From a bacterium (lineage in GTDB: Bacteria; Bacillota; Bacilli; Lactobacillales; Streptococcaceae), in contig CAJNDL010000011.1 of the NCBI GenBank assembly GCA_905221505.1, positions 1 to 53,425 on the forward strand: 53,425 nt of DNA, written 5' to 3'. The position numbers and the translations under genes are program-made. The notes under the pieces were generated by a model. It was given only the letters and a program-made list of their open reading frames with translations. It had not been told where the DNA came from and searched no databases. This document shows positions 52,601 through 53,425 of the stretch, in pieces (position 1 is the stretch's first letter; the number at the start of each line of letters is the position of its first letter).

Positions 52601-53425
52601 TTATTTTTGGAATAAAACAAATTGACTGTTTTTAGGATAAACTGATACATGTTGCTCTTCGTGAATTTGTGATGCAGCTTCAAGGACTAGAGGATAAGAG
52701 TATTGGTACAGTTCCTCTAAAGTGATTTTTCCGTTAGTATTGGTGTCTGCCATAGGCGAAATCATTCTATTTTGAAGTGGATCCCAACCTGTACCCATTG
52801 CCCAGTATCTGGTGGCAAGACTACCTACTCCGACTGCACTATACGACTCTTCATCCTTACAAGAGGCACATAGTACGAGGAATTTAGAATCAAGCATTTC
52901 ACCATTCTTGCTTGCTAGATCTCCTGTTGAAAATCCTGCCAAAAATGCTTGTTCATCAAATTTTTCTTCAGACTTGGAGGCAACCTTTTTGTCTGACTTA
53001 CCTACATCTATAATTGTTCCTGAATAGCAACAATCCAGCATAACCACAAACTTACCTTTATATTGTTTCAGTATAGATGCCAATTCCCAACCTGAAAATG
53101 TCTGACCATCGCTACCAATGGCTATCGTCCCATCTTCTCCACCATGACAAGTAAGGTAAAGATAGTTCACATCGCTTTCGCTAGAAGATTTGAAAAGCTC
53201 TTGCATTTTTGCAATAATCTCGGACTTAGTTTTATCTGGGAAACGAACAACTTTACTAAAGTTTTGGTTGCTAAAAACCTTTTCCATAGTATTAACGTCT
53301 TCGATAGGTACTGCTCTCGTTGATGTTTCACCAAGAACTAAAGCACGACGATTAATCGTTTGTCTTGCTCCACTACTAGCAAAGAAATAAGTATCATCTC
53401 CAATATTGTGCCAACCTGTCTGCAT
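52601..53425 (-). CDS. Choline-binding caspase-like (clan CD) cysteine peptidase, partial
   Basis: At least 274 residues; the 5' end lies outside the window. The visible start GWHNIGDDTYFFASSGA is a choline-binding repeat, so the protein is surface-bound with its anchor N-terminal. A caspase/metacaspase-type domain follows: RRALVLGE strand, YLYLTCHGGEDG (His94 of the visible part), VVMLDCCYSGTI (Cys133) and KFLVLCASC. The EF-hand-like loop DTNTNGKITLEE suggests calcium dependence, as in other bacterial members. Extracellular caspase-like enzymes anchored by choline repeats are unusual. Target unknown. Confidence 0.85.
   Translation of the reverse strand: MQTGWHNIGDDTYFFASSGARQTINRRALVLGETSTRAVPIEDVNTMEKVFSNQNFSKVVRFPDKTKSEIIAKMQELFKSSSESDVNYLYLTCHGGEDGTIAIGSDGQTFSGWELASILKQYKGKFVVMLDCCYSGTIIDVGKSDKKVASKSEEKFDEQAFLAGFSTGDLASKNGEMLDSKFLVLCASCKDEESYSAVGVGSLATRYWAMGTGWDPLQNRMISPMADTNTNGKITLEELYQYSYPLVLEAASQIHEEQHVSVYPKNSQFVLFQK

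Noticed and set aside
49712..53425. CRISPR or phage explanation for the repeated right end
   Set aside because: The repeats are whole gene-sized units and choline-binding modules, not short spaced repeats, and no phage structural or lysis genes accompany them.

Overview
The window reads as chromosomal DNA of a mitis-group streptococcus (Streptococcus pneumoniae, S. mitis or S. pseudopneumoniae; I cannot resolve which). Support comes from BOX intergenic repeats, an IS630-Spn1-like transposase start at the left edge, the sczA-czcD zinc pair, a competence cin-box, choline-binding surface proteins, and gene order familiar from pneumococcus (gal, xpt-pbuX, exoA, trp operon, prmA-rsmE-pepF). No rRNA operon or CRISPR array was seen.

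Layout. 1-2910: IS630 edge, zinc efflux (sczA/czcD), galR. 3074-6881: galK, a HAD phosphatase inserted ahead of galT, and a thioesterase. 6914-10425 (minus): xanthine salvage under a guanine riboswitch, a VOC protein and exoA. 10559-17424: YetF-like membrane pair, heterodimeric ABC exporter, sugar transferase and aminotransferase. 17430-24766: trpEGDCFBA behind two successive tryptophan T-box leaders, with a BOX element and a trpB 3' remnant between them. 24730-27010: a two-gene module (unknown protein plus XRE/ImmA metallopeptidase) flanked by 110-bp direct repeats made of the overlapping trpA and cclA gene ends. 27000-31817: competence prepilin peptidase cclA, GNAT, a LacI-HAD operon with a perfect operator, tRNA-Lys, probable 6S RNA and rarA. 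32200-35130: accessory island of small proteins (cysteine-rich CPCC and small beta-like domains, probably orphan immunity genes) and a HicAB toxin-antitoxin pair. 35413-42850: housekeeping genes (M50 protease, NUDIX, prmA, rsmE, pepF, DUF2785, aquaporin). 43023-45491: queCDEF with a candidate preQ1 leader. 45539-49517: thioredoxin operon, MarR regulator, lrgAB-like pair and an ABC exporter. 49712-53425: tandem array of secreted choline-binding proteins paired with caspase-like peptidases, running off the right edge.

The most unusual parts are (a) the caspase/choline-binding array, in which one 1,715-bp tandem unit joins a decapitated caspase gene to the tail of the preceding unit; (b) the XRE/ImmA module whose insertion duplicated the trpA/cclA overlap so that both host genes stayed intact; (c) the serial trp T-boxes with a trpB remnant; and (d) the immunity-like array with a fused double CPCC protein. 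All calls are by reading the sequence; no database or folding program was run.
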